Shown here one piece after another: positions 17,599 to 25,925 of a stretch of 64,000 bases of DNA; position 1 is the first letter of the stretch; every line of letters begins with the position of its first letter. The notes under the pieces were generated by a model that was given only the letters and a program-made list of their open reading frames with translations, made no database searches and had not been told where the DNA came from. A program made the position numbers and the translations under genes. The stretch spans positions 186,001 through 250,000 of the forward strand of contig NZ_JNYZ01000001.1 in assembly GCF_000717335.1 (NCBI RefSeq). The letters are read 5' to 3'. Origin of the DNA: Amycolatopsis jejuensis (GTDB lineage: Bacteria > Actinomycetota > Actinomycetes > Mycobacteriales > Pseudonocardiaceae).

Positions 17599-18348
17599 TC
17601 ATGAGGTCTGGCGGCGGCGCTGTGACCACATCTGGGTCGCGCGCTCGAAATGCAGCGCCGCCTCCCAGCCGATTCCGGGCGGTCCGGCCTCGGTGCGGAA
17701 CGAACGCACCGCCTCGCGCGCCAGCTCGGGATCCTTGGCCGGGCGGGATGCCAGGCGCAGGGCGACCTCTTCGACGTCCGCGTCGTCCACGGCGGTCCAT
17801 GCGAAACCGATACGTACAGCGTGTTCCCCGTCGATTTCCTCGCTGAACAGGCCCATCGCCGCGGTCGCCTCCCGCCCGGCCGTCCGCGCGGCGATGGTGA
17901 AGAAGCCGCCACCGGGGTGCAGGCCGATCCGCAAGAACCCGGCCAGCAGGCGAGCGTTGCGCCCGACGACCCGGAGATCGGTCGCCAGCGCCAGGTTCAT
18001 TCCGGCGCCGACGGCCGCACCACGAATGGCCGCAACAGTCGGTACCTGAAGGGAACCCACCCGCATGAACGCGGAGTAGACGCGGCCGAACTCCTTGAAC
18101 GTCGTGTCCTCGGCCTGGTCTGCACCGGGAATCCAGCGGCGCCGATCCGCACCGGAACAGAACGTGCCGCCCGCTCCGCGGATCACAGCCGCGCCGATCG
18201 ACGCGTCGGCATCGATTTCGTCGCACAGGTCGGACAGTTTCGCGCCCAGTTCGGGGGTGAGCGCATTCTTCACCTCGACGTTGTCGATGGTGAGCACGGC
18301 TACCCCGCCCGTGCGCTCAAGCGTGACATCTCCGCCCATCTCGCTCAT
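17599..18348 (-). CDS. Enoyl-CoA hydratase/isomerase (crotonase) family protein
   Basis: A 249-residue crotonase fold protein (GGTFCSGADRRRW near residue 60; CoA-binding GAAVGAGMNLALATDL near 110; LRIGLHPGGG near 140). Both positions that carry catalytic Glu in classical hydratases look substituted: the usual GGxxEL is GAGMNL, and the usual PE in the next loop is LR. This argues against a standard hydratase and for an isomerase, hydrolase or decarboxylase of the superfamily. Its start overlaps the end of the SDR remnant by 4 nt, showing that the three genes were once one operon. The ATG at 18348 is the likely start; an ATG three codons on (MGGD) is close behind. Confidence 0.85.
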   Translation of the reverse strand: MSEMGGDVTLERTGGVAVLTIDNVEVKNALTPELGAKLSDLCDEIDADASIGAAVIRGAGGTFCSGADRRRWIPGADQAEDTTFKEFGRVYSAFMRVGSLQVPTVAAIRGAAVGAGMNLALATDLRVVGRNARLLAGFLRIGLHPGGGFFTIAARTAGREATAAMGLFSEEIDGEHAVRIGFAWTAVDDADVEEVALRLASRPAKDPELAREAVRSFRTEAGPPGIGWEAALHFERATQMWSQRRRQTS

Positions 18349-18734
18349 CCCCTCGGCCCGCCGGCCACGTAAAGCACTTGGCCCGACTCCTCACCGGCGA
18401 AGAACGAGACCACCGCCGCGACGTCGTCCGGAGTCCCGATCGGCGTCCTCGTGAACCCCCGCAATCCGGCCTTGGCCGCCGCGTGCCCGCGGTTGCCCAG
18501 CCCTGACGCACTGGACATGGTGACGATCCGCCCCCAGCCCTGCTCGCTCGTGTGCGCTTGGGTGGCCCGGGCCTTGAGGAATGCGCCACGCAAATGGACT
18601 CCCATCACCTGGTCCCCATCACCGGCGCTCATTTTCGCCAGCAGATTGTCTCGGATGGTCCCGGCATTGTTCACCAGAATGCCTGGCACACCGAGGCCGT
18701 CGGCGACCGCCTCGACCCGTTCCCGGCTCACCAC
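18345..18734 (-). pseudogene. Deleted short-chain dehydrogenase (FabG-like) remnant
   Basis: The 129-residue frame matches a FabG-type SDR with pieces missing. The dinucleotide-binding TGxxxGIG region (~60 residues) is absent: the frame runs from a near-perfect ribosome site (AGGAGGT, 18745-18739) and GTG at 18734 directly into RERVEAVADG and ILVNNAG. The catalytic Tyr is gone: the usual NYAAAKAGL is GHAAAKAGL. Right after GLRGFTR the sequence jumps to IGTPDDVAAVVSFFAGEESGQVLYVAGG, losing ~45 residues including the PG loop. An enzyme without cofactor fold and Tyr cannot be an active SDR. An in-frame GTG at 18761 would add nine residues but has no ribosome site. The frame stays open, so a small protein may still be made. 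Confidence 0.8.
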
Positions 18735-18788
18735 ATTTACCTCCTCACCGGTAGCCACCACGTTCCGGATCGATCAGAGACCGACCAG

Positions 18789-18803
18789 TTGGTATGTTAC
18801 CAA
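18789..18803. promoter_or_regulatory. Palindromic operator upstream of SDR/crotonase/MaoC operon
   Basis: TTGGTA-TGT-TACCAA is a perfect 6-bp inverted repeat with a 3-bp centre, 55 bp before the SDR-remnant start and facing the TetR remnant. Site type and position suit a TetR-family repressor of acyl-CoA genes. The regulator that presumably used it is truncated next door. Confidence 0.5.
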
Positions 18804-18902
18804 GGTAGTGAAGCACCGGCCGTCATGTCAACGAGTACCGGTGGCTTGCCCGCTGCCCTCTTCTCAGTTGTCCGTACCCGGCAGAACGAAGAGGACGGGC
18901 CT

Positions 18903-19235
18903 TCAGCGCTTGCGGGTTTTCGCCGGGAAAGAACCGTCTTTGAGGCCGTCGACAACCAAGGTGCCGAACATCTCCCCGACTTCCCGCGGCGTGAGCTCAC
19001 CGCGCGGGTCGAGCCAGTTCTGCGTCCAGGCGCCGACCCCCAGGAACGCGAAGGCGAGCGCCTTCGGCGGGCCGAGCACGTCCACCCGCCCGGCCGCACC
19101 GGGCACGAGATCCTCGACCTCCTGGACTCCGCGGGCGCCGACCTCACCCGCGTGGTACTCGGGCACCAGGATCCGTCGCTCGCGCATCCGGACCTCGAGT
19201 TCGGCCGGGCCCTGGACTATCAGCGGTCCCTCGCC
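18903..19235 (-). pseudogene. TetR-family regulator remnant (C-terminal part only)
   Basis: The reading frame ending at 18903 gives about 110 residues resembling the ligand-binding C-terminal domain of actinobacterial TetR regulators (FLGVGAWTQNWLDPRGELTPREVGEMFGTLVVDGL, matching the common N-W-x-x-P-x-G-x-L/xxEV pattern). No helix-turn-helix DNA-binding domain is encoded upstream before the neighbouring aldo/keto reductase gene, so the N-terminal ~90 residues are lost. The upper boundary is approximate; the open frame extends to 19322 but the sequence beyond ~19235 does not look like the family. It lies beside the operator at 18789 and the broken SDR, consistent with decay of a local regulatory unit. 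Assignment rests on a short pattern and is moderate. Confidence 0.5.
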
Positions 19236-19376
19236 GACCGCGGCTGCTACCGGCTGGTTCAGCGAATACCTGCGCCGGGGAGGCGTGACGCAGGACCAGA
19301 TCGACCGGATGACAATCGGCAATCCCCGCCGCCTGCTGACGATTCCCGGGTTACGACCCGATTCGGCTGAGCCGCA

Positions 19377-20405
19377 TCAGTCCACACTGGACTGATGCCA
19401 CAGATTGATCCCCAGATCAACAGCTTCCTTGTCGATCGCCGCAAGTTCGGCCGGGTCGAACTCCAGATTGGCCGTCGCAGCGAGGTTGTCCTCCAGTTGC
19501 CGCACGCTGGACACTCCGACGAGCACCGACGTCACCCTCGGGTCCCGCAGTGCCCACGACAGGGCCAGCTGCGCCAGGGATTGGCCGCGCTCGGCGGCGA
19601 TCGTGGCGAGGCTGCGGATCCGGGACAACGCGTCGTCGGTCAGCATCGACGACTTCACCGAACCGTTGCGGGACGCGCGGGAACCGGCCGGGATGCCGTC
19701 GAGGTAGCGGTCGGTCAGGAGTCCCTGGGCGAGCGGGGAAAAGGCGATGCACCCGGTGCCCAGTGCGCGCAGGGTGTCGAGCAGCTCGTCCTCGATCCAG
19801 CGGTTGAACATAGAGTACGACGGCTGGTGGATGAGCAGCGGAGTGCCCATCTCCCGGAGAATCCGGGCGGCCTCGGCGGTGCGTTTCGGGGAGTAGCTGG
19901 AGATCCCGGCATACAGGGCGCGGCCGGAGGTGACGGCGGTGTGCAGTGCACCCATCGTCTCTTCCAGCGGGGTATCCGGGTCCGACCGGTGGGAGTAGAA
20001 GATGTCCACATAGTCCAGTCCCGTCCGGGCGAGTGACTGGTCCAGGCTGGACAGCAGGTGCTTGCGCGACCCCCATTCGCCGTAGGGGCCCGGCCACATG
20101 TCGTACCCGGCCTTGGTCGAGACGACGATCTCGTCGCGGTACCGGGCGAGATCCTCGGCCAGGATCCGGCCGAAATTTTCCTCAGCGCTGCCGTACGGCG
20201 GGCCGTAGTTGTTGGCGAGATCGAAGTGGGTGACGCCGAGGTCGAAGGCGCGCTGGAGGATGGCGCGCTGGGTGTCCAGCGGGGTCTCGCCGCCGAAGTT
20301 CTGCCACAGCCCCAGCGAGATCGCCGGAAGGGACAGCCCGCTGCGGCCGGCCCTCCGGTACGGCAGCTGTTCGTATCGTGCGGGTGCCGGCTGGTATTCC
20401 GTCAT
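19377..20405 (-). CDS. Aldo/keto reductase (YghZ-like)
   Basis: A 342-residue NADPH-dependent TIM-barrel reductase. The catalytic tetrad is visible: D and Y in HFDLANNYG, K in VVSTKAGYD and H in DIFYSHRSD; the C-terminal GVSSVRQLEDNLAA matches the cofactor-binding end. SLGLWQNFGG at the N-terminus and NNYGPPYGSAEENFGRIL are typical of the YghZ/L-glyceraldehyde-3-phosphate reductase (Kv-beta-like) branch. Start at 20405 overlaps the stop of the NCS1 permease by 4 nt. As the last gene of the operon it probably reduces an aldehyde or ketone formed by the luciferase-like monooxygenase. Confidence 0.9.
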   Translation of the reverse strand: MTEYQPAPARYEQLPYRRAGRSGLSLPAISLGLWQNFGGETPLDTQRAILQRAFDLGVTHFDLANNYGPPYGSAEENFGRILAEDLARYRDEIVVSTKAGYDMWPGPYGEWGSRKHLLSSLDQSLARTGLDYVDIFYSHRSDPDTPLEETMGALHTAVTSGRALYAGISSYSPKRTAEAARILREMGTPLLIHQPSYSMFNRWIEDELLDTLRALGTGCIAFSPLAQGLLTDRYLDGIPAGSRASRNGSVKSSMLTDDALSRIRSLATIAAERGQSLAQLALSWALRDPRVTSVLVGVSSVRQLEDNLAATANLEFDPAELAAIDKEAVDLGINLWHQSSVD

Positions 20406-21886
20406 TTCACGCCCTCTGCTTGTGGTTCGGTGGCCGGTTGGGCCGGGACGGTTTCCTGAGTGCGGACGGTGGCCCGGCCGAGCAGCACATAGCCGGCGAA
20501 ACCGAGCGCCAGTGCGATCACGACCCCCAGGTTGGCCGCCGCCCACTGCCCGGACGTGCCGCCGAGGCCGAGCGGGCCCAGCAGGTAGCCCTGCCACGCC
20601 AGCCACGGTGCGACGCTGTTGGTGACCAGGCCCCAGCCGATGCCGGACGGCACGACCACGAGTGCGACGGCCAGCCACCGGGTGCTGCCGTACCGGCCGC
20701 GGTTCGTGAAGAGGTCGGCTTCCACGTAAGGCCGTTTGCGCAACAGGAGGTCGCCGAGAAACACCCCGCACCACGCTGCGACGGGAACGCCGAGGGTGAT
20801 CAGGAACCCTTGGAACGGCGCGAGAAAGCCGGTGGCGAAGAAGATCACGTAGATCGACCCGGCGAGCATGATGCAGCCGTCGACGCCGACCGCGGCCCAC
20901 CGGGGCATCCGCAGGCCCACGTTGAGCAGCGCGAGCCCGGACGAGTAGATGTCCATGACCGCCCCACTGGCCAGGCCGAGCACGGTCACCACGGCGAACG
21001 GGACCGGGAACCAGGTGGGCAGGATGGTGGTCAGGGCACCGACCGGGTCCTGCGCGATGGCCGTGTTGAGGTCCGCCGACGAACCCGCGAGCAGGATCCC
21101 GAACACCAGCAGCACGGCCGGGCCGAGCGAGCAGCCGAGCACGGTCCACCAGACCACCCCGGCGCCGGAAGCCGAACGCGGCAGGTAGCGCGAGTAGTCG
21201 GCGGCCGCGTTGACCCAGCCGAGGCCGAACCCGGTCATCGTGAAGATCAGGGCCCCGACCACGGCCGGCGCTCCCGCCGAGGGCAGCTGGCCGAGCTTGC
21301 TGAAGTCGATGTGCCCGGCGGCGAAGGCGATGTACAGCACGGTCAACGCGCCGGCGATCCAGGTGATCCATTTCTGCATCCGCATGATGAGGTCGAACCC
21401 CAGGGTCCCGCCGGACACGATCAGCCCCACGACGATCGCCAGCGCGACGATCTTCGTCCCGGCGCCGCCGTTCCAGCCGAGCCGTTCGAAGATCGTGGCG
21501 GTGGCCAGCACGGCCACGACCACGAGCGCGGTTTCCCAGCCCACCGTGAGCAGCCACGACACGGTGGAGGGAAACCGGTTCCCGCGCACGCCGAACGCGG
21601 CCCGGCTGATGGTCATGGTCGGTGCCGACGCCCGCTTCCCGGCGATCGAGACGAGCCCGCACAGCACGTACGACGCGACCACTCCCGCCAGCGAGACCAG
21701 GGTGGCCTGCCACCACGAGATGCCGAAACCCAGCAGGAACGATCCGTAGCTCACCGCGAGGACCGACAGGTTCCCGGCGAACCAGGGCCAGAACAGGTCC
21801 CGCGGCTTGCCTTTCCGCTCCGCCTCGGCAATCTGGTTGATCCCGTTCAGCTCGACGCTGAAACTCGGGTCCCGGTTCGTGGACAT
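20402..21886 (-). CDS. NCS1-family purine/cytosine permease (CodB-like)
   Basis: A 494-residue membrane protein with ~12 hydrophobic segments. PRDLFWPWFAGNLSVL followed by FLLGFGISWWQA near the N-terminus and GWVNAAADYSRYLPR around residue 230 are hallmarks of NCS1 nucleobase:cation symporters (CodB, PucI, FUR groups). It would import a nucleobase-like N-heterocycle. It lies between flavin reductase (1-nt overlap, TGATG) and aldo/keto reductase (4-nt overlap), and the operon begins with an adenosine-deaminase-like gene, all pointing to a purine or pyrimidine derivative. Exact ligand unknown. Confidence 0.9.
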   Translation of the reverse strand: MSTNRDPSFSVELNGINQIAEAERKGKPRDLFWPWFAGNLSVLAVSYGSFLLGFGISWWQATLVSLAGVVASYVLCGLVSIAGKRASAPTMTISRAAFGVRGNRFPSTVSWLLTVGWETALVVVAVLATATIFERLGWNGGAGTKIVALAIVVGLIVSGGTLGFDLIMRMQKWITWIAGALTVLYIAFAAGHIDFSKLGQLPSAGAPAVVGALIFTMTGFGLGWVNAAADYSRYLPRSASGAGVVWWTVLGCSLGPAVLLVFGILLAGSSADLNTAIAQDPVGALTTILPTWFPVPFAVVTVLGLASGAVMDIYSSGLALLNVGLRMPRWAAVGVDGCIMLAGSIYVIFFATGFLAPFQGFLITLGVPVAAWCGVFLGDLLLRKRPYVEADLFTNRGRYGSTRWLAVALVVVPSGIGWGLVTNSVAPWLAWQGYLLGPLGLGGTSGQWAAANLGVVIALALGFAGYVLLGRATVRTQETVPAQPATEPQAEGVK

Positions 21887-22422
21887 CAGGCCTCCTCGGC
21901 AGGGGCGGGCCGGTCGCCGGCGGGCCGGAGCCGCCGGAACGACGAGCCGTGGAACACCAACGGGTCCGGCCGGGGATCCGCTCCGCAGCGGAGCACTTCC
22001 AGCAGCGCGACGGTGTGGTCGCCGGCCGGGAACTCACCGGCCACCGCGCATTCGAACCAGGCAGGCGCCCCGGCGACGAACAGCGCCGACGTGCCGGCGC
22101 TGCGCAGCGGGACCTCGGTGAACCGCTCGGCGCGGTCGGCTGCCCCCAGCCGGCGGGCGAGCCCGCCGTGGTCCGCGGCCAGCACGGAAACCCCGATGAC
22201 CGCAGCGGATTTCAGCACCGGCCAGGTCGCCGAAACCCGTTGTACCGCACAGGACACCAACGGCGGATCCATCGACACCCCGACCGTGAAACTCGCTGCC
22301 ACCATGCCCTGCGGTTCCCCCTCGACCCGCGCCAGCAGCGCGACGATCCCGGACGGGAACGACGAGTAGACCCGTCGCAGCTCCGCGGCGTTTCCCTCGT
22401 ACCGGGCCAGGGAGGCGGGCAT
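21886..22422 (-). CDS. Flavin reductase (RutF/HpaC-like)
   Basis: A 178-residue flavin reductase-like protein with the FMN-binding split barrel: FPSGIVALLARVEGEPQGMVAASFTVGVSMDPPLVSCAV near residue 22-60 is diagnostic (T/S-G-[IV]-x-[VL] ... MTxxSFxSVSxDPPLV). These enzymes supply reduced FMN to two-component monooxygenases. It overlaps the luciferase-like monooxygenase gene by 1 nt (TGATG), an arrangement matching NtaA/NtaB or RutA/RutF pairs. NAD(P)H preference cannot be read. Confidence 0.9.
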   Translation of the reverse strand: MPASLARYEGNAAELRRVYSSFPSGIVALLARVEGEPQGMVAASFTVGVSMDPPLVSCAVQRVSATWPVLKSAAVIGVSVLAADHGGLARRLGAADRAERFTEVPLRSAGTSALFVAGAPAWFECAVAGEFPAGDHTVALLEVLRCGADPRPDPLVFHGSSFRRLRPAGDRPAPAEEA

Positions 22423-23777
22423 CAGGCGCCCGCTTCCCGGCCCGGCCGGAACTGCGCCGCGGGATGGTCGGCAGGCAGGTGCGCCGAGCCGAACAGGCGC
22501 TCCCGGAACGTGCCCCGGCCGTAGTTTTCGCGGACCAGGCCGAGCTTCTGCAGCTCGGGGATGACGTCGTCGACCAGGTCCGCATACGAGCCCGGGGACA
22601 CGAACGGCGTGTAGTTGAATCCGTCGAGCCCGGTGTCCTCGACCAGCCGGCCGATCTCTTCGGCCAGTTCCTGCGGGGTCCCGGTGAGGATGAACTCCCG
22701 CATTCCGCGGCGCAGGAAGTCCGCGGTGGCCTCGCGGACGGTGCTGTCCTTGTACCGCTCCACCTGGGTCCGGCCGCCTTCGGTGCGCACGGTGGAAAAA
22801 TGCGCGTCCGGATCGAGGGCGGCCAGGTCGATGCCGGTCATGCTCGCGTAGTAGACGCGCGCCGCCTCGGGGTCCACATAGGACAGATAATCGTCGAGCT
22901 TGCGTTCGGCCTCTTCCCGGGTGGGCGCGGTGACCACGGACAGGCCGGAGATCGTCTTGACCGAATCCGGGTCGCGCCCCTGCTCCCCCGCCCGGCGCCG
23001 GAGGTCGGCCACCTGCTCTCGCAGCATCGGCGCATCTTTCCCTTGCAGGAAAACCAGTTCCGCGTTGGCCGCGGCGAACGCCCGCCCGGTCGCGGACGCA
23101 CCGGCCTGGACGAGCACCGGAACCCGCTGGGGCGAGGGTTCGCAGTTGAAGTACCCGGTGGACCGGTAGTACGGCCCTTCGTGCACCACCTGGTGGATCT
23201 TCGCCGGGTCCGCGTAGCGCCGGGCCGCCTTGTCGGCGAGCACCGACCCGTCCTCCCAGGATCCTTCCAGGAGCTTGTAGCTGAGCGTCAGGAAATCCTG
23301 GGCCATCGCGTACCGCTCGTCGTGCGCGACCGGCTCCCGGCCGAACAAGTCCGCCACGACCGCGCTGCTCGTGGTCACGACGTTCCAGGCGATCCGGCCG
23401 CCGGTCAGGTGATCGAGCGTCGCGAAGCGGCGGGCGTTGGCGTAGGGCTGCTCGAACGTCGACGACGACGTGACGGCGAAGGACAGGTGCTCGGTGGCCG
23501 CGGCCAGCGCCGGGATCAGCAGCATCGGGTCGTTTTTCGGGATTTCCACCGCCTGCCGGAACGCCACCTCCGGCGTTTCGCCGCCCAGCGACGGATAACC
23601 GTAGGAATCCGCGAGGAAAAGGAAGTCGAAGAACCCGCGTTCGAGCAGCCGGGCGAGCTCGATCCAGTAGGACAGGTCCTTGTAGCGGTGCGTGTGCTGG
23701 TCGGGGTGCGCCCAGACGCCTTGGCTGGTCAGGTTCACCCCGTTGATCTCGAAAGCCCCGAGAATGATCTGTTTCAT
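22422..23777 (-). CDS. NtaA/SnaA/DszA-family FMNH2-dependent monooxygenase
   Basis: A 451-residue luciferase-like TIM barrel of the long NtaA/SoxA subclass (HTHRYKDLSYWIELARLLERGFFDFLFLADSYG, TSSSTFEQPYANARRFATLDHLTGGRIAWNVVTT, VLVQAGASATGRAFAA). These motifs are characteristic of nitrilotriacetate, dibenzothiophene and related two-component monooxygenases. It would use FMNH2 from the co-translated reductase to oxidise a C-N or C-S bond. ATG at 23777 has GGAG 5 nt upstream; an earlier GTG at 23792 lacks one. With nucleobase permease and deaminase neighbours, ring opening or N-dealkylation of an N-heterocycle is likely (inference). Confidence 0.9.
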   Translation of the reverse strand: MKQIILGAFEINGVNLTSQGVWAHPDQHTHRYKDLSYWIELARLLERGFFDFLFLADSYGYPSLGGETPEVAFRQAVEIPKNDPMLLIPALAAATEHLSFAVTSSSTFEQPYANARRFATLDHLTGGRIAWNVVTTSSAVVADLFGREPVAHDERYAMAQDFLTLSYKLLEGSWEDGSVLADKAARRYADPAKIHQVVHEGPYYRSTGYFNCEPSPQRVPVLVQAGASATGRAFAAANAELVFLQGKDAPMLREQVADLRRRAGEQGRDPDSVKTISGLSVVTAPTREEAERKLDDYLSYVDPEAARVYYASMTGIDLAALDPDAHFSTVRTEGGRTQVERYKDSTVREATADFLRRGMREFILTGTPQELAEEIGRLVEDTGLDGFNYTPFVSPGSYADLVDDVIPELQKLGLVRENYGRGTFRERLFGSAHLPADHPAAQFRPGREAGA

Positions 23778-23847
23778 GGTTTCTCCGTGCACGAGAAGGG
23801 ACGCGCTGGTGGGTGGCGGCGCGGGAATGGCTGGTACCCGGGCGAAA

Positions 23848-24870
23848 TCAGCCCGGGGACGCGGCCAGCCACGCCGCGAGTGCGTCCTGATACCGGCTCC
23901 TCGTGGCGTCGCTCATCCCGGCCACCAGCAGGCCGTTACGGGCGATGCCGGCCAGGTCGGCGTCGCTCATCCCCCACTGCTCCCGGGCGACGCGGTACTG
24001 GTCGACGACGCTCGCGCCGAACCAGAGCTCGTCGTCCGCATTGAGGGTCACCGGAACTCCGGCCCTGATGAGCGCGGGCGCCTCGTGCTCCGGCAGCGAA
24101 CGGCTCACCCCGAGACCGACGTTGGAAACCGGGCACACGTCGCACGCGATCTGCTGGTCGGCCAGGCGCTTGAGCAAGTCGTCGCTGGACACCGCACGTA
24201 CTCCGTGCGACAGGCGCGTCGCCCCGAGCTCGTCCAGCGCTTCGAGGACACTGTCCGGGCCGCCGGTCTGCCCGGCGTGCGCCACGACCTGGAGTCCCGC
24301 GGCGCGCGCGATGTCCGCCGCCCGCGCGAACCTGCCGAGCCCGGCCGGCTCCTCGAAGCCCGCCGTCCCGAAGGCAGTCACCCCGTGGCCGGCGTACTGC
24401 GCCGCGAGCCGCGCGAGATCGTCGGCGATCGGCAGATCCTGGTCGGTGTTGACGGTGAGATTCGCCCCGACCTCGATCCCCGTTGCGCGCCCGGCATCCT
24501 GCAGGGCCGTCACCATCACGTGGGTGACCTCCGCCAGGCTGCCCAGCCGGGGCGCGTACAGCTGCGGCTCGATCGCCGGCTCCAGGTACCAGACTCCCTT
24601 GGCCGCTTCGGCGCGAACCAACTCCGCGCACAGGCCGGCAAGGTCGGCCAAGTGGTCCACCAAGGCGGGCATCGTCACGTACGCGGCGAAGAAAGACCAC
24701 ACATCGGGAAAACTCCGCGGCACGTCGAAGTCGATCCCGCGTTTCGCGGCGAGCGCGCGGACGGCCGCCAGCGGATATGAGCCGTCGAGGTGCACGTGGA
24801 CGTGCGCCTTGGGCAGCGCCACGAGGTCCCGCCCGGCTACCGGGTGCTCGGCCGACCGTTCGTTGTCCAC
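23848..24870 (-). CDS. Adenosine deaminase-like amidohydrolase with HAGE->HAGQ change
   Basis: A 340-residue member of the adenosine/adenine deaminase family. Zinc ligands are present: H25 and H27 (HVHLDGS), H198 (VAHAGQ) and D279 (LNADDE); SHG at 221-223 carries the catalytic His, and CDVCPVSN matches the family. The catalytic Glu of HAGE, which protonates the purine N1, is Gln201 here, and the usual DDP after the metal Asp is DDE. These point to a substrate other than adenosine or an altered mechanism. GTG at 24870 has GAGGAG upstream. First gene of the minus-strand operon, divergent from LysR. Confidence 0.87.
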   Translation of the reverse strand: MDNERSAEHPVAGRDLVALPKAHVHVHLDGSYPLAAVRALAAKRGIDFDVPRSFPDVWSFFAAYVTMPALVDHLADLAGLCAELVRAEAAKGVWYLEPAIEPQLYAPRLGSLAEVTHVMVTALQDAGRATGIEVGANLTVNTDQDLPIADDLARLAAQYAGHGVTAFGTAGFEEPAGLGRFARAADIARAAGLQVVAHAGQTGGPDSVLEALDELGATRLSHGVRAVSSDDLLKRLADQQIACDVCPVSNVGLGVSRSLPEHEAPALIRAGVPVTLNADDELWFGASVVDQYRVAREQWGMSDADLAGIARNGLLVAGMSDATRSRYQDALAAWLAASPG

Positions 24871-24911
24871 GGGACTCCTCGGGATTCAGGCGGTGCTTTC
24901 CTGCATTGCCG

Positions 24912-24941
24912 ACCGTAAGCCGCGCCCGAACCCGGCGGCAA
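24912..24941 (-). promoter_or_regulatory. Probable promoter of the deaminase operon
   Basis: Minus strand TTGCCG (24941-24936), 18-bp spacer, TACGGT (24917-24912), about 42 nt before the GTG at 24870. It lies 18 bp from the LysR box, the expected geometry for an activator site just upstream of -35. Prediction only. Confidence 0.4.
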
Positions 24942-24958
24942 ATACGCTTTGCGACTGT

Positions 24959-24981
24959 GGTTATAAGATGCTTGAATAACC
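24959..24981. promoter_or_regulatory. LysR-type T-N11-A operator box
   Basis: GGTTAT (24959-24964) and ATAACC (24976-24981) are perfect inverted 6-mers separated by 11 bp, exactly the LTTR T-N11-A architecture. It is centred in the 143-bp gap between the divergent deaminase operon and LysR gene. Confidence 0.7.
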
Positions 24982-25013
24982 TGCGCTGGCCCCGGTGAAG
25001 AGGTGATGGCACG

Positions 25014-25925
25014 GTGGAACTTCGGCAGTTGCGGTACTTCGCCGCGGTCGCGGAGGCACGCAGCTTCACCGCTGCCGCACTCGAGCTCCACGTGTCGCAG
25101 CCCGCGTTGAGCCAGAGCATTCTGCGCCTGGAACACGAACTCGACTGCACCCTTTTCCTTCGCAACAAGCAAAACCCCGGCGTCGGCCTGGTGCTGACCC
25201 CGGCCGGGCGGTCCCTCCGCGAAGACGCCGCAGGAATCCTCGAGGCCGCCCGCCGCGCCGAAGGCCGCGCCCGGCGAGCGGGTCACGACGTCGAACGCAT
25301 CCGGGTGGCCATCGGTTTCGCCTCGAGCACCCCGAGCCACCTGACCCTCGCCGCGGTGAAAGTGCCCAGCGTCGAGGTACTCCCGGTGCACCTGGTGTGG
25401 GGCGAGGAACACGCAGCGCTGCGATCGGGGCGGGTGGACGTCGCCTTCATGCAATACCCCGTCGGTGCCGCGGCGCCGGACTACGCCGCCGTCGGAATGG
25501 CGCTTTCCCCGCGGGTCGCCCTGCTGCCCGCCGGCCACGCCCTCGCCACGAGGCCCTCGGTGTCGGTCCTCGACATCGCCGGTGAGCCCATCCTGGACCC
25601 CGGATTCGGCGACACCCCGGAAATGAACCGCGACTACTGGCTCGGCGAACCCCGCCCCCACCACGGCGACGGCCCGGTCGTGGTGGGGCCCCCGGTGCGG
25701 ACGGTCGAGGAAATGTGCGCGTTCGTGGCCGCGGGCAAGGGAATGGCGATCACGTCGGGAATGCTGGCCGAGCATTACCAGCGCGCCGACCTGGCGTTCG
25801 TGCCGATCGAGGACCTGGAGCCGGTGGAAGTGGGTCTGGTGCGGCTTCGCGACGATCGGCGTCCGCAGGTGGTGGAGGTGTTCGAGCAGCTGAAGAAGTA
25901 TTGGTTACCCGGCCGTCATCCGTGA
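25014..25925 (+). CDS. LysR-family transcriptional regulator (divergent from deaminase operon)
   Basis: A 303-residue LTTR. The N-terminal winged HTH is typical: LRQLRYFAAVAEARSFTAAA, then LHVSQPALSQSILRLEHELD. The remaining ~210 residues are the periplasmic-binding-like effector domain (IRVAIGFASSTPSHL, RVDVAFMQYPVG, VRTVEEMCAFVAAGKGMAITSG). GTG at 25014, preceded by GAAGAGGTGATGGCAC. Divergent placement and the T-N11-A site strongly suggest that it activates the N-heterocycle operon and represses itself. Effector unknown. Confidence 0.93.
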   Translation: MELRQLRYFAAVAEARSFTAAALELHVSQPALSQSILRLEHELDCTLFLRNKQNPGVGLVLTPAGRSLREDAAGILEAARRAEGRARRAGHDVERIRVAIGFASSTPSHLTLAAVKVPSVEVLPVHLVWGEEHAALRSGRVDVAFMQYPVGAAAPDYAAVGMALSPRVALLPAGHALATRPSVSVLDIAGEPILDPGFGDTPEMNRDYWLGEPRPHHGDGPVVVGPPVRTVEEMCAFVAAGKGMAITSGMLAEHYQRADLAFVPIEDLEPVEVGLVRLRDDRRPQVVEVFEQLKKYWLPGRHP

